DNA of 64,000 bases from Herbidospora yilanensis (lineage in GTDB: Bacteria > Actinomycetota > Actinomycetes > Streptosporangiales > Streptosporangiaceae): NCBI RefSeq assembly GCF_001570565.1, contig NZ_BBXE01000020.1, forward strand, positions 186,001 to 250,000, in the 5' to 3' direction. The translations under genes and the position numbers were made by a program. Below the pieces are notes generated by a model. That model saw only the letters and a list, made by a program, of their open reading frames with translations, ran no database searches and was not told where the DNA came from. Below, piece by piece: positions 35,388-44,858 of this stretch (the stretch's first letter is position 1; each line of letters opens with the position of its first letter).

Positions 35388-35831
35388 TCAGGAATGGTAG
35401 ATCACCGCACGGCACAGGTCGGCGCGGGAGAGCGTGCCCACGAGATTCCCCTCGTCGACGACGGGGAGCCTCCGGATGCCGCGCTCGATCATCACGATCG
35501 CGGCCCTGGCCAGTTCGTCGGCCGGGCGCACGGTGGCCGTGTCGCGCACGACGAGCGGGTCGATGACCCGGTCGGCGAGCGCGCGGCCCTTCTCCAGGAA
35601 GATCCGGAACGCGTCGGCGAGGGTGCCGCCTCCGGCGGTCACGTCGTCGAAGCCGGGCAGCATGGCCCGGACCAGATCCTCTTCGGACAACGATCCGGCG
35701 AACCTGCCGTCGTGGTCGATGACCATGAGCTGGCCGACCTCGGAGACGCTCACCACCTCGGCCGCCCGTCTGATGGTCGAACCGAGCCGGATGTGCGCCG
35801 GGAACGCCGTCATGACGTCGCTGACCAGCAT
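35388..35831 (-). CDS. CBS-domain pair protein
   Basis: 147 residues, two CBS modules (about 1-60 and 85-147) and nothing else: VSDVMTAFPAHIR, LMVIDHDGRFAGSLSEEDLV, then RRLPVVDEGNLVGTLSRADL. Such stand-alone pairs bind adenine nucleotides or SAM and regulate partner proteins. ATG 35831 has GGGAGG nine bases upstream. It lies seven bases before the FHA-dioxygenase-reductase-b5 gene, so the two are very likely co-transcribed; it may be an energy or nucleotide sensor for that enzyme (inference). Confidence 0.88.
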   Translation of the reverse strand: MLVSDVMTAFPAHIRLGSTIRRAAEVVSVSEVGQLMVIDHDGRFAGSLSEEDLVRAMLPGFDDVTAGGGTLADAFRIFLEKGRALADRVIDPLVVRDTATVRPADELARAAIVMIERGIRRLPVVDEGNLVGTLSRADLCRAVIYHS

Positions 35832-35911
35832 GCCGGGCCACCTCCCGATCATTCTCCGTGAGTGTAAATCGGGGGTATTCGGGTGTACAGGTGGGTAATC
35901 GTCCTGACTTT

Positions 35912-37807
35912 TCAGGTCAGGCGAAGTGCACTCAAGGTGTGGCCGGTGGCCGTTTTGAAGAGGTGCTCGGCGCGTTCGTAGGACAACCGGCGGCGGCCGG
36001 TGTGCGGGCACAGGTCGCCCTCGGCGGGGGCGCGGGCGGGCGCGGGGCGGCGGCCGGAGAGGAACAGCGGGCCGCGGGTGCGGTCGCCGATGAGGTCCGG
36101 GAGCAGCGCGGCCGTCCGGGAGCGCCACGTGATCCCGGTACGGGAGCGGCGGGCCTCCAGGTCGAGGTCCTCGACGTTGAGGGCCAGCACCCGGGTCACC
36201 GGGGCGGCCGACTCGTGCAGCAGCCACCACAGGGCCCGCTCGCGCGGCGCCGCATCGGCTTCGCGCCACGCCTGGGCGGGCACGGCGGGCCGGGGCGCCG
36301 GCGCGGGCTCGGGCCGCCGCGCGAGCTCCGCGACCAGGTCGGGCCGGCCGGCCCACGCGCCGAACGAGCGCAGCGCGGCCAGGTGCCGGTTCCACGTCCG
36401 GGCCGCCGTCGCGCCCCAGGCCGAGGTCACCACGCGGGCCGTCTCGGCGGGGGTGAGCTCCGCCACCGGGGTCTGCTCGCCGAGGGCCGTGCCGAGCCGC
36501 CGCAGCGTCTGCCCGTAGGACCGGGCCGTCGCGTCCGCGCGCCCGGCGAGGAAATCGGCCACGGCCGGGCCGAGCAGCGCCCCGGCGGGCTCGGCCGCCG
36601 GGACGCCGGCGGCCCGCCGTGCCAGGAAGGCGCGTTCGGCGGCGTTGTCGGCCAGCGCCGCCGCCCGCAGGAACTCCCGCCGGGCCGGGCCGGCGCGGCC
36701 CAGGCGCAGCAGCAGGTCGGCGCGCACGGCCGGGAGCAGGTGGTAGTTCCGCAGCGCCGGATCGGCGGTCAGGTCCTCGGTCAGGTCGAGCCCCGCCTGC
36801 GGGCCGTGGGCCATGCCGACGGCCACCGCCCGGTTGAGCCGCACGACGGGGGTCGGGGTCAGCCGGACGAGGAGTTCGTAGAGGGAGACGATCTGGGCCC
36901 AGTCGGTCTCCTCGGCCGTCGGCGCCTGGGCGTGGCAGACCGCGATGGCGGCCTGGAGCAGGTAGGGGCCGGGAGGCCCGCCGAGTTCGCGGGCCCGCAA
37001 CATCGCGGCGAACCCCCGGCGGATGCGGAGCCGGTCCCAGCGGCCCCGGTTCTGCTCGTACAGCGGGATCGGCTCACCCGACGGGCCGGTGCGGGCCTCC
37101 GCGCGGGAGGCCTGGATCTCCATCAGGGCCAGCAGGCCCAGCACCTCGGGCCGGGGAGCCGCCTCGGCCAGCATGCCGCCGAGGCGCAGCGCCTCCAGGG
37201 TGAGGCCGGGCCGCATCAGGTCGTCGCCGGACGCCGCCGCGTAGCCCTCGTTGAAGATCAGGTAGACGACCTCCAGCACCGACGCGAGCCGCTCCGCCGC
37301 CTCGGCCGGGCCGGGCAGGTCGAAGCCCACCCGGTGCTCGGCCAATGCGCGCTTGGCGTCGGCGATCCGCCGGGCGATCACCTGCTCGCCGGTGAGGAAG
37401 GCGCGGGCGATCTCCGCGTTCGTCAGCCCGCCGAGCAGCTTCAGGGTGAGCGCGACCCGCGCCGGAGGCGGCAGCACCGGGTGGCACGACAGGAACATCA
37501 GCCGCAGCGTGTCGTCCCGGTCGTCCTCTCCGGTGGTGTCATCGGCGTCCTGGCGCAGGTCGTGGGCGAGCTGACCGTGGGTGCGGTCGTGCCGGCGCTC
37601 GGCCCGGATGTGGTCGATCGCCCGGCGCCTGGCCACGGACATCAGCCAGGCGCCGGGGTTGCCGGGCCTGCCCTCGGCGGGCCACTGCTCCATGGCGGCG
37701 ACCAGGGCGTCCTGGGCGAACTCCTCGGCCAGGCCGACGTCGCCGACCAGCCGGGTCAGCGCGGCGATGATCTTCGCCGACTCCAGTCTCCAGACGGCGT
37801 CGATCAC
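35912..37807 (-). CDS. ECF42-type sigma factor fused to truncated tyrosine-recombinase domain
   Basis: 631 residues. Residues 1-165 are sigma regions 2 and 4 (AEEFAQDALVAAMEQWP, LTNAEIARAFLTGEQVIARR). About 170-405 is the long helical C-terminal extension of this ECF group (LIFNEGYAAASG, LYEQNRGRWDR). Normal proteins end near 405. Here the frame continues into a SAM-like integrase N-domain (TARSYGQTLRRLG, TWNRHLAALRSF) and the first half of a recombinase catalytic domain (LALNVEDLDLEA, GPLFLSGRRPAPARAP, RLSYERAEHLF). It stops at TLSALRLT, exactly where the catalytic H-x2-R box should come, so the H, R and Tyr nucleophile are missing. GTG start overlaps the DGPF gene by four bases. Confidence 0.82.
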   Translation of the reverse strand: MIDAVWRLESAKIIAALTRLVGDVGLAEEFAQDALVAAMEQWPAEGRPGNPGAWLMSVARRRAIDHIRAERRHDRTHGQLAHDLRQDADDTTGEDDRDDTLRLMFLSCHPVLPPPARVALTLKLLGGLTNAEIARAFLTGEQVIARRIADAKRALAEHRVGFDLPGPAEAAERLASVLEVVYLIFNEGYAAASGDDLMRPGLTLEALRLGGMLAEAAPRPEVLGLLALMEIQASRAEARTGPSGEPIPLYEQNRGRWDRLRIRRGFAAMLRARELGGPPGPYLLQAAIAVCHAQAPTAEETDWAQIVSLYELLVRLTPTPVVRLNRAVAVGMAHGPQAGLDLTEDLTADPALRNYHLLPAVRADLLLRLGRAGPARREFLRAAALADNAAERAFLARRAAGVPAAEPAGALLGPAVADFLAGRADATARSYGQTLRRLGTALGEQTPVAELTPAETARVVTSAWGATAARTWNRHLAALRSFGAWAGRPDLVAELARRPEPAPAPRPAVPAQAWREADAAPRERALWWLLHESAAPVTRVLALNVEDLDLEARRSRTGITWRSRTAALLPDLIGDRTRGPLFLSGRRPAPARAPAEGDLCPHTGRRRLSYERAEHLFKTATGHTLSALRLT

Positions 37808-38127
37808 TGGACTCTGCGGATCTCGCTGACCCCGTCGCCGACGATCCGGCGGAAGCGGCGGGCCAGCTCCAGCACCTCCTCCCGCGACCGCACCTCCACC
37901 AGGGCGAAGCCGACGGCGACCTCCTTGGCCTCGGTGAACGGCCCGTCGGTCACCGTGAACTCCTCTCCCGACGAGGTCATCCGCAGCCCGCCGGGCTCCA
38001 GGCCGCCGGTGGCCAGCAGGACGCCCTTGGCGCTCATCTCCTCGATGAACGCGCCCATCTCGGCGAACAGCCTCTCGTCGGGGGCGGGGGTGTTCTCGTC
38101 GGCCAGGCTCAGCAGCAGGTAACGCAT
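37804..38127 (-). CDS. YCII-related DGPF-domain protein
   Basis: 107 residues. The signature VTDGPFTEAKE near residue 65 defines the DGPF/YCII group that accompanies ECF42 sigma factors; it starts MRYLLLSLADE. Translationally coupled to the sigma gene by a GTGA overlap. These proteins are thought to act with or be regulated by the ECF42 sigma, but their reaction is unknown. Length normal. Confidence 0.9.
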   Translation of the reverse strand: MRYLLLSLADENTPAPDERLFAEMGAFIEEMSAKGVLLATGGLEPGGLRMTSSGEEFTVTDGPFTEAKEVAVGFALVEVRSREEVLELARRFRRIVGDGVSEIRRVQ

Positions 38128-38199
38128 CTCGGTCTCCGTTCGTCGTCCGGTGTTCGTGCCGGTACGTCGATTCGCCGATGTGACAGGGAATGGGCGTGC

Positions 38200-39531
38200 T
38201 CAGTATCTCCACAGATGGGCGGCGATGACCTCGTCGAGGGGCCTGCCCTCCGCCCAGGCCTGGTCGGCGGCGCGCACGACGGTGAACGCGCCGAAGAGCT
38301 CCTCGCCCAGGACCGCGCGGACCAGGCCGCTGTTCAGCGCCGCGTGCTGCTCCTCGAACGTCGCGGGCAGGCGGTGGATGCCCGCCGCCGCGCGGCGTTC
38401 CTCGGTCCACGGGCCCGGGTCCTCCTGGACGGGCGGCGGGGGCACGAGGCCGTCGGCGATGCCGGCCAGGCCCGAGGCGATGACGACGGCCAGCGACAGG
38501 TAGGGGTTGGCGGAGGCGTCCGACGGCTTGAGCTCCACGTTGGCGTGGGCGGCGCCCAGCAGGCCGGTGGAGGGCACGAAGCGCAGGGCGGCCTCCCGGT
38601 TCTCCACGCCCCAGAAGGCGTAGGCGCTGGAGAAGAAGCCGGGCCGCAGGCGCAGCAGGGAGGCGGCGCTGGGGGCGGTGACCGCCGCGATGGACGGCAG
38701 GTCGCGCAGCAGCCCGGCCAGGTAGGCGGCCCCGTCGGCGGTCAGGCCGTGCGGGCCGTCGCCGCCCGACAGGAGGTTGACGCCGTCGCGGGCGACCGAG
38801 GTGTGCAGGTGCCAGCCGTTGCCGACGCGCGCGCCGTCGGTCAGCGGGGCGAAGCAGGCCCGCAGGCCGTGGGCGCGGGCGGCGGCGTGGATCGTCTGGC
38901 GGGTGAGCAGTTGCAGGTCGGCGGCGGTGAGCGGGTCGGCGGGGGCGATGTTGAGCTCGAACTGCGCGGGGCCGTATTCGGCGTGCAACTGGCCGATCTC
39001 GACGCCGTTGGCGCGCAGGTCGCGCATCAGCCGGGTGGCGAACTCGTCGACCTCCAGCATCAGCCGGGGGCTGTAGGAGGGGCCCACGACCGCGAGGGGG
39101 CCGTCCTCCCGGCTGAGGCGGAACTCCAGCTCGTAGCCCGCCCGGAACTCCAGACCGGCCCGTGCGGCGGCCTCCACCTGCCGTTCCAGCACGCCGCGCT
39201 GGTCGTAGGGCCACGGGGAGCCGTCGGCGGTCATCTGGCGGCCGGGGGCCCACGCGAAGCCGGGCTGCCCGGCCAGCCGGACGATCCGGTCGGCGACCGG
39301 GACGAGGCGCACGTCTCCCGACGGGGTGCTCAGCCCCGGGGGGCCGTAGGTGATGCCGTCGTGCGTGTCGAAGATCGCGAACAGCGGGCTGACGCCGAGG
39401 CCGCGCTCGGCCGCCTGCGGGAGCTGCTCGATCGGGACGGTCCGCGAGCGCGGGATGCCGTTGTTGTCGGCCCACACGACGATGAGGCCCACGACCCCGT
39501 CCCTCGCCAGCCGCTCCGCCGTTTTGTGCAC
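38200..39531 (-). CDS. Glutamine synthetase family protein
   Basis: 443 residues, GTG start with AGAGGA upstream. Glutamine-synthetase fold with metal-site motifs GYELEFRLS, EYGPAQFELNIAP and NGWHLHTSV, and ELKPSDASANPYLSLA near the C-terminus. It is shorter than GlnA and lacks the adenylylation loop Tyr motif of GSI-beta, so it belongs to the GlnA3/GlnA4-like enzymes that gamma-glutamylate polyamines or ethanolamine, rather than making glutamine. It stands alone between the DGPF gene and the ABC operon. Substrate not certain. Confidence 0.85.
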   Translation of the reverse strand: MHKTAERLARDGVVGLIVVWADNNGIPRSRTVPIEQLPQAAERGLGVSPLFAIFDTHDGITYGPPGLSTPSGDVRLVPVADRIVRLAGQPGFAWAPGRQMTADGSPWPYDQRGVLERQVEAAARAGLEFRAGYELEFRLSREDGPLAVVGPSYSPRLMLEVDEFATRLMRDLRANGVEIGQLHAEYGPAQFELNIAPADPLTAADLQLLTRQTIHAAARAHGLRACFAPLTDGARVGNGWHLHTSVARDGVNLLSGGDGPHGLTADGAAYLAGLLRDLPSIAAVTAPSAASLLRLRPGFFSSAYAFWGVENREAALRFVPSTGLLGAAHANVELKPSDASANPYLSLAVVIASGLAGIADGLVPPPPVQEDPGPWTEERRAAAGIHRLPATFEEQHAALNSGLVRAVLGEELFGAFTVVRAADQAWAEGRPLDEVIAAHLWRY

Positions 39532-39610
39532 CCTGGGATCCTCTCCGGGAACACCGGCCCGAAGTCTCCGCGCACGGCGAAGAAACGGTGAAGAGACCGC
39601 CCTCCGGCCG

Positions 39611-41401
39611 TCAGGCCGCTTCGGCCCTGAGCGTCTCGGCCACCGACCGGCGGGCCGAGACCCGCGCGGGCACGGCCGCCAGGACGGCGGTGGCCAGCAC
39701 GAGCACGGGCGGGATCAGCCACAACGACGGGACGGGCGGCTGCGGCGGGTTCTGGTGACCGAAGAGCCACTGCATGAACAGGCCCAAGGGGATGCCGGCG
39801 AGCGCGCCGGGCAGCGTCGGCAGGAGCTGGGCGGTGGCCAGGCCCGCGGTGACCTGTCCCGGCGTGGCGCCGAGGGTGCGGGCGACGGCCATGGTGGCCC
39901 GCGACTCCCGCGCGGTCGTCCAGGTCATGGTGAGGGTGTTCACCACCGCGAGGATGACCATCGCGGCGATGACGCCCAGCAGGAGCAGGCGGGACCGGTC
40001 GTCCATCAGGTCGGCCATGGTGACGCCGCCGAAGTCCCAGCCCCGGTAGGGCTGGGCGTCCACCATCAGCAGGACGGTGAGGCCGACGGCCGTGGTCGCC
40101 GTGCCGCCGGCGTGCAGCAGGGCGCGGCCGGGGCGGCGGGCGACGAGGCGGAGGCCGAGCAGCAGCGGCACCGGCAGCAGCCCGGCCAGCCTGCTGAGCA
40201 GGACCAGGTGGTCGGGGCGGCGGACGGCGGGCGAGAGCGTGGCGACGGCGTCGGTGCGCAGGGCCCTGACGACCGGGGCGAGGGCGGTCAGCACGGCCAC
40301 GCCGACGGCGACGAGGGTCGTCATCACGACGACCGGGCCGCTCGGCCCCGCGCCGGTGGTGAGCAGGCTGTCGCTAGGATTGACGACGAGCGGGGCGACC
40401 AGCCGCGTGACGGCCAGGCCGGCCGCGTCGGCCAGCAGCGCCAGGGCGATGTATTCGGTCAGCAGGACGACGGCCACGAGGCCCGGGGTCGCGCCGACGA
40501 CCTTGAGCAGCCCGGCGCGGCGGGTCTGCCCGGCGACGCGTCCGGCGGCCAGGGTACTCAGCCCGGCGACGACCATGAAGCTGAGCAGCCAGCCGCCGAC
40601 GATCAGGATCGGCTGGCCGTCGCGGAGGTAGACCGAGTCCTGGTAGGCGATGACCGGCCAGGTGAAGCAGTTCACCCTGATCGCGGGGTCGTGGGCCTCG
40701 TGGTAGACGGCCCGGAAGGCCGCGGTGGCGGCCGGGTCGCGCAGCCGCAGGTAGACGAGGGAGGCCACCGGCACGTCCGCCTGGGCCAGCGCCCGGGTGT
40801 CGCGTTCGTGCAACCAGACCAGGCCCGACTGGTCGCTGGGGCCGCCGTCGGGGCCGCCCATCGTCGCCCACGGATAGACCATGCGCGCGGCGGTGACGGC
40901 GATGCCGACCACCGGGAACGACCGGCCGGCGACGGTGACGCGGTCGCCGACGCGCAGGCGCAGCGCCCCGGCGAAGCCCCGTTCGACCACGACGCCGCCG
41001 GGGCGGACCCACACCCCCGACGTCACCAGCGGCCGGTCGATCGGGCCGGGCCTGGTGTCGGCGCCGAGGACCGCCGCGCGGACCTCGCGGCCGCCCGTGG
41101 TGATCGGCGTGAAGAAGGTCCGGTACGTCCGGCTGCGGGACGCCACCCCCGGCACGTTCTCCAGCGACCTCAGCGCGGTGTCGGCCGCCCGGCTCATGCC
41201 GGGGGCCACCGCCACCACGTCGGGCCCGGCCGTCGCGGCGCGGGTCTGGAGATAGAGCCGCTCGGTCGCCCCGGGCAGCGACATGCCCAGGCTCAGCACG
41301 GCGGTCGCGACGAGCGTCGACAACACCAGCAGCACGGCCGGGCCGGGATGCCGGCGCAGGTCGCCCAGCACGAGGCGGAACACGAGAAGGAGGCGTCCCA
41401 C
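39611..41401 (-). CDS. FtsX-like ABC transporter permease
   Basis: 596 residues, GTG start five bases after the ATPase stop. N-terminal membrane helix (LLLVLSTLVATAVLSL), a large extracytoplasmic region (about 50-240), then helices in two blocks (about 255-400 and 440-590) with the FtsX-type motif SRATMAVARTLGATPGQV near the end. MacB/LolC-type mechanotransmission permease. With the ATPase upstream it probably exports or removes a lipophilic or peptide compound from the envelope. Last gene of a PadR-ABC operon. Confidence 0.87.
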   Translation of the reverse strand: MGRLLLVFRLVLGDLRRHPGPAVLLVLSTLVATAVLSLGMSLPGATERLYLQTRAATAGPDVVAVAPGMSRAADTALRSLENVPGVASRSRTYRTFFTPITTGGREVRAAVLGADTRPGPIDRPLVTSGVWVRPGGVVVERGFAGALRLRVGDRVTVAGRSFPVVGIAVTAARMVYPWATMGGPDGGPSDQSGLVWLHERDTRALAQADVPVASLVYLRLRDPAATAAFRAVYHEAHDPAIRVNCFTWPVIAYQDSVYLRDGQPILIVGGWLLSFMVVAGLSTLAAGRVAGQTRRAGLLKVVGATPGLVAVVLLTEYIALALLADAAGLAVTRLVAPLVVNPSDSLLTTGAGPSGPVVVMTTLVAVGVAVLTALAPVVRALRTDAVATLSPAVRRPDHLVLLSRLAGLLPVPLLLGLRLVARRPGRALLHAGGTATTAVGLTVLLMVDAQPYRGWDFGGVTMADLMDDRSRLLLLGVIAAMVILAVVNTLTMTWTTARESRATMAVARTLGATPGQVTAGLATAQLLPTLPGALAGIPLGLFMQWLFGHQNPPQPPVPSLWLIPPVLVLATAVLAAVPARVSARRSVAETLRAEAA

Positions 41402-41406
41402 GGCGG

Positions 41407-42128
<722 letters not shown>

Positions 42129-42132
<4 letters not shown>

Positions 42133-42662
42133 TCGTTCCCGGATTCCTTCCCGGCCCCCGACCAGACCCGTTCGCAGGCCTCCAGCCAGCGCAGGTCGGC
42201 CTGCAGCCGCAACGCGATCCCTTCGAGCAGCAGGCCGCCGGTCGAGCCCTCGGGCTCGGCCAGCACCGCCCGCTGCGCCTCGGCCAGCCGGCGCAGCAGC
42301 TCGCGGCGCTGCGCGTCGACCAGCTCGACCGGGTCGGCCAGCCGGGACGCGCTCGCCGCGGCGAGCTTGAGGTGGAACTCGACCAGGTCGGGCTTGGGCC
42401 GGTTCACCTCTGCCAGCCACGCGGCCACCCGCTCGTGCCCCGCGTCGGTGAGGGCGTAGACCTTGCGGTCGGGGCGGGCCGGCGACTCCTCGGACCGCTC
42501 GTGGACGACCAGGCCCGCCTTCTCCAGCCGGGCCAGGGTCACGTAGACCTGGCCCGCGTTCATCGACCCGCCCAGCGGGCCGAGGGCACGCCGCAGCCGC
42601 AGGCCGAGGTCGTAGCCGTGCGACGGCTCCTTGGCGAGCATCGCCAGTATCGCGTCCTGCAT
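42129..42662 (-). CDS. PadR family transcriptional regulator
   Basis: 177 residues, the long PadR form: N-terminal winged helix (SHGYDLGLRL, AGQVYVTLARLEKAGLV, PDRKVYALTDAGHERV) plus a C-terminal helical dimerisation domain. First gene of the PadR-ATPase-permease operon with four-base overlap. Repeats ten bases upstream of its start look like its own operator, so it probably represses the operon until the transported compound binds, the arrangement known for LmrR-like regulators. Confidence 0.9.
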
Positions 42663-42671
42663 GCACCACCC

Positions 42672-42706
42672 CTAACGGCTAGGTAATGAATAGCGGTTAG
42701 GTAATG
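42672..42706. promoter_or_regulatory. Repeat-rich operator in front of the PadR-ABC operon
   Basis: CTAACGGCTA (42672-42681) and TAGCGGTTAG (42691-42700) form an inverted repeat with one mismatch and a nine-base spacer. TAGGTAATG also occurs twice as a direct repeat (42680 and 42698, 18 bases apart). The cluster ends ten bases from the PadR start on one side and 12 from the DUF6766 stop on the other. Probable autoregulatory site. Confidence 0.55.
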
Positions 42707-42717
42707 GGAGCGTCAAC

Positions 42718-43350
42718 TCAGGCCTCCGTGCCGGTCTCCTCGTGCGGTGCGCCGACGGGTTTGGACTCGGGCGACTCCCGCTGGCGCAGGTAGATCGACA
42801 GGGCGACCATCGAGAGCACCGCCAGGAACTCCGACTGCCAGTTCTGCAGCGTGCGGTCCCAGAAGTCGGGTGAGGTCACGTACTCGGGCCAGGTCACCGG
42901 GTCCTGGAGCCGGGAGAGTTGTTCCCGGTTGTAGGCGGCGGTGCCGGCGACCGACTGGGCGTACCAGGACAACACGAAGGCCGCGCCCATCACCAGGCCG
43001 AGCGAGTTGGCGAACAACATCGTCCGCAGTCCGCCCACCCGCGCCCACTGCGGGCTGCCCGGCCGGACCTTGTCGCCGATGTCGCCGGTCTTCGACTCCG
43101 GCGAGCCGCGCTGGATCAGCCAGACGGTGACCACGATGTACAGCAGGAACTGGAGGTACTCGGACTGCCAGTTCTCCGCGACGTCGACCGCGAAGTCGGC
43201 CGAGGTGACGTAGGCCCCCCAGGAGACGGGGGTGCCGCCGGAGCCGAGCTGGTCGTCGTTGTAGGCGCCGAGGCCCGCGAACGACTGCCCGGCCAGCGCC
43301 AGCGCGAAGGCCACCATGAAGAACAGGCTCAGCCCGTTGCGGCGGATCAT
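42718..43350 (-). CDS. DUF6766-type membrane protein with internal duplication
   Basis: 210 residues, four membrane helices. It is built from two copies of one unit. Compare GQSFAGLGAYNDDQL, SWGAYVTSADF, ENWQSEYLQFL and QRGSPESK with AQSVAGTAAYNREQL, TWPEYVTSPDF, QNWQSEFLAVL and QRESPESK. The NWQSE motif precedes the second helix of each unit. ATG 43350 overlaps the stop of the 27-residue peptide (ATGA). Third gene of a three-gene operon with a lipoprotein and a tiny membrane peptide. Function unknown. Confidence 0.82.
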   Translation of the reverse strand: MIRRNGLSLFFMVAFALALAGQSFAGLGAYNDDQLGSGGTPVSWGAYVTSADFAVDVAENWQSEYLQFLLYIVVTVWLIQRGSPESKTGDIGDKVRPGSPQWARVGGLRTMLFANSLGLVMGAAFVLSWYAQSVAGTAAYNREQLSRLQDPVTWPEYVTSPDFWDRTLQNWQSEFLAVLSMVALSIYLRQRESPESKPVGAPHEETGTEA

Positions 43351-43430
43351 CGGCGCAGGAACCCGATGAGCACGAAGTAGGCCAGGCCGACCACGATGAT
43401 CGCGACCGTCAGGGCGAACACGGTGCGCAT
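43347..43430 (-). CDS. 27-residue single-pass membrane peptide
   Basis: Coding MRTVFALTVAIIVVGLAYF then VLIGFLRR: one membrane helix with a basic C-terminus. Both ends are tightly coupled: its ATG shares the A of the upstream lipoprotein stop (TGATG), and its stop overlaps the DUF6766 start (ATGA). This double overlap is the main evidence that it is translated. It is similar in size and style to KdpF-like accessory peptides that stabilise membrane complexes, but is not identifiable as one. Confidence 0.65.
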   Translation of the reverse strand: MRTVFALTVAIIVVGLAYFVLIGFLRR

Positions 43431-43795
43431 CAGCCCGACACCTCGCAGTCGTAGGGCCGTTCCCCGCCGGGCCGGCAGCCCGCTCCCCGCACCCGCCACC
43501 CGTCGGCGCCGCGGTGCAGGAACACGGTGTCCCCCCGCAGGCGCACCTGGGCCTCGGAACCCCACACCGCGACCTCTTCGGCCGGGCCGCCGCGCAGTCC
43601 GACGTCCAGGATGCTGGTCGCGCACGGCTCGGGGAGGCTCCTGGCCGCGGCGTCGGTGAGCAGCGCGCACGCCGCCGCCCCCTGCCCGGCGGCCACCGCG
43701 GCGTAGAAGCGCCCCGTGGCCTGCTCGACGGCCGGCCCGGCCCCGGCGGCGCAGGCGCTCACCGGCAGCACCATCCCCATCACGTATTTCAGCAC
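43430..43795 (-). CDS. Small predicted lipoprotein
   Basis: 121 residues. Short hydrophobic start with a lipobox-like VSAC at residues 12-15, giving a lipid-anchored Cys15; the signal is short, so anchoring is likely but not certain. The mature part has a helical pattern (ATGRFYAAVAAGQGAAACALL, read as ATGRFYAAVAAG then AACALLTDAAARSLPEPC) followed by beta strands, resembling small NTF2-like lipoproteins. Five Cys in the mature part. First gene of the operon with the 27-residue peptide and DUF6766 protein. Divergent from the topoisomerase IB pseudogene. Confidence 0.72.
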   Translation of the reverse strand: MLKYVMGMVLPVSACAAGAGPAVEQATGRFYAAVAAGQGAAACALLTDAAARSLPEPCATSILDVGLRGGPAEEVAVWGSEAQVRLRGDTVFLHRGADGWRVRGAGCRPGGERPYDCEVSG

Positions 43796-43866
43796 GTAGA
43801 CGAGGGTTCCCCGGCTGAGAGACGCGTAGTCCGTTAGGCCGGCCCGGTGCCGGGCACGGTGGCAGG

Positions 43867-44821
43867 GTGCCAGAACTGCGCCCCAGCGACCCCGCCGAAC
43901 CCGGCATCACCCGCCGCCGTCGCGGGCGTTCCTTCTCCTACGCCTACGCCGACGGCCGCCCCGTGAAGGACCTGCGCACCCTGCGCCGGATCCGGGCGCT
44001 GGTGCTGCCCCCGGCCTGGCGGGACGTGTGGATCTGCCGCGACCCCGACGGCCACATCCAGGCCGTGGGCACCGACGCGGCCGGCCGCCGCCAGTACCGC
44101 TACCACGACGCCTGGCGGGAGGAGCAGGACCGGGCCAAGTTCGAGCGGGTCGGCCGGCTGGCCGAACGCCTGCCCGCCTTCCGGAAGAAGGTCCAGGCCG
44201 ACCTCGACGGCAGGGGCCTGACCCGCGAGCGGGTGCTGGCCGCCGCCCGGATGCTCGACATCGGCCTGTTCCGGGTCGGCGGGGAGGCCTACGAGTCCTT
44301 CGGCCTGGCCACCCTGCGCCTATCCGGCCAAGGGCGGGGTGCCGCGCGAGGTCGAGATCACCGACCCCGACGTCCGCGAGGTCGTCACCGCCCTGCGGAA
44401 GGGCCGCGACGAGGGCGAACTCCTCGGTTACGAGAGCGACGGCCGGTGGGTCGACGTCAGGAGCGACGACATCAACGACTACCTGCGCGACCGGTTCGAG
44501 ACCGACGTCAGCGCCAAGGACTTCCGCACCTGGCACGCCACCGTGTACGCCGCCGTCGGCCTGGCCGTCTCCAAACGGGTGCGCAGCCGGACCGGCCGCC
44601 GCCGGGCCGTCACGCGGGTCATGAAGGAGGTGGCCGGATACCTCGGCAACACCCCGGCCGTGGCCCGCGCCTCCTACGTCGACCCCCGGGTGATCACGGC
44701 GTACGAACACGGGAAGACCATCGACCGCGCGCTCGCCGACCTGGGCGAGGGCGACGGCCCGGCCACCCACGGCGCGGCCGAGCACGCGGTGATCGCGCTG
44801 CTCAAGCGCACCAGGCGCTGA
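43867..44821 (+). pseudogene. DNA topoisomerase IB, frameshifted
   Basis: Poxvirus/bacterial-type topoisomerase IB split over two frames. The first frame (43867 to about 44319) holds the N-domain and the catalytic Arg region FRVGGEAYESFGLATLR. The second (about 44320-44821) resumes at YPAKGGVPRE, with the catalytic Lys, DFRTWHATVYAA and the Tyr nucleophile in ARASYVDPRV. Normal proteins have about 13-14 more residues (a beta-hairpin strand containing K/R-E-H) between LATLR and YPAKGG. A deletion that is not a multiple of three explains both losses. The second half could start on its own at GTG 44339. Recent, since both halves are otherwise intact. Confidence 0.8.
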
Positions 44822-44858
44822 ACGTTCGGCCCGTTCCCCCTGGGGCAGTGGGCGTCTC

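Noticed and set aside
35912-36590. Evidence for a prophage or integrative element because of the recombinase sequence
   Set aside because: No att-like direct repeats, phage genes, tRNA target or composition change were seen around it; the recombinase part is truncated and fused.
37808-39475. Possible N-terminal extension of the sigma factor frame into the YCII and glutamine synthetase region
   Set aside because: The frame is open but is only Arg/Pro/Gly-rich shadow of the two genes. The GTG at 37807 overlapping the YCII stop is the natural start.
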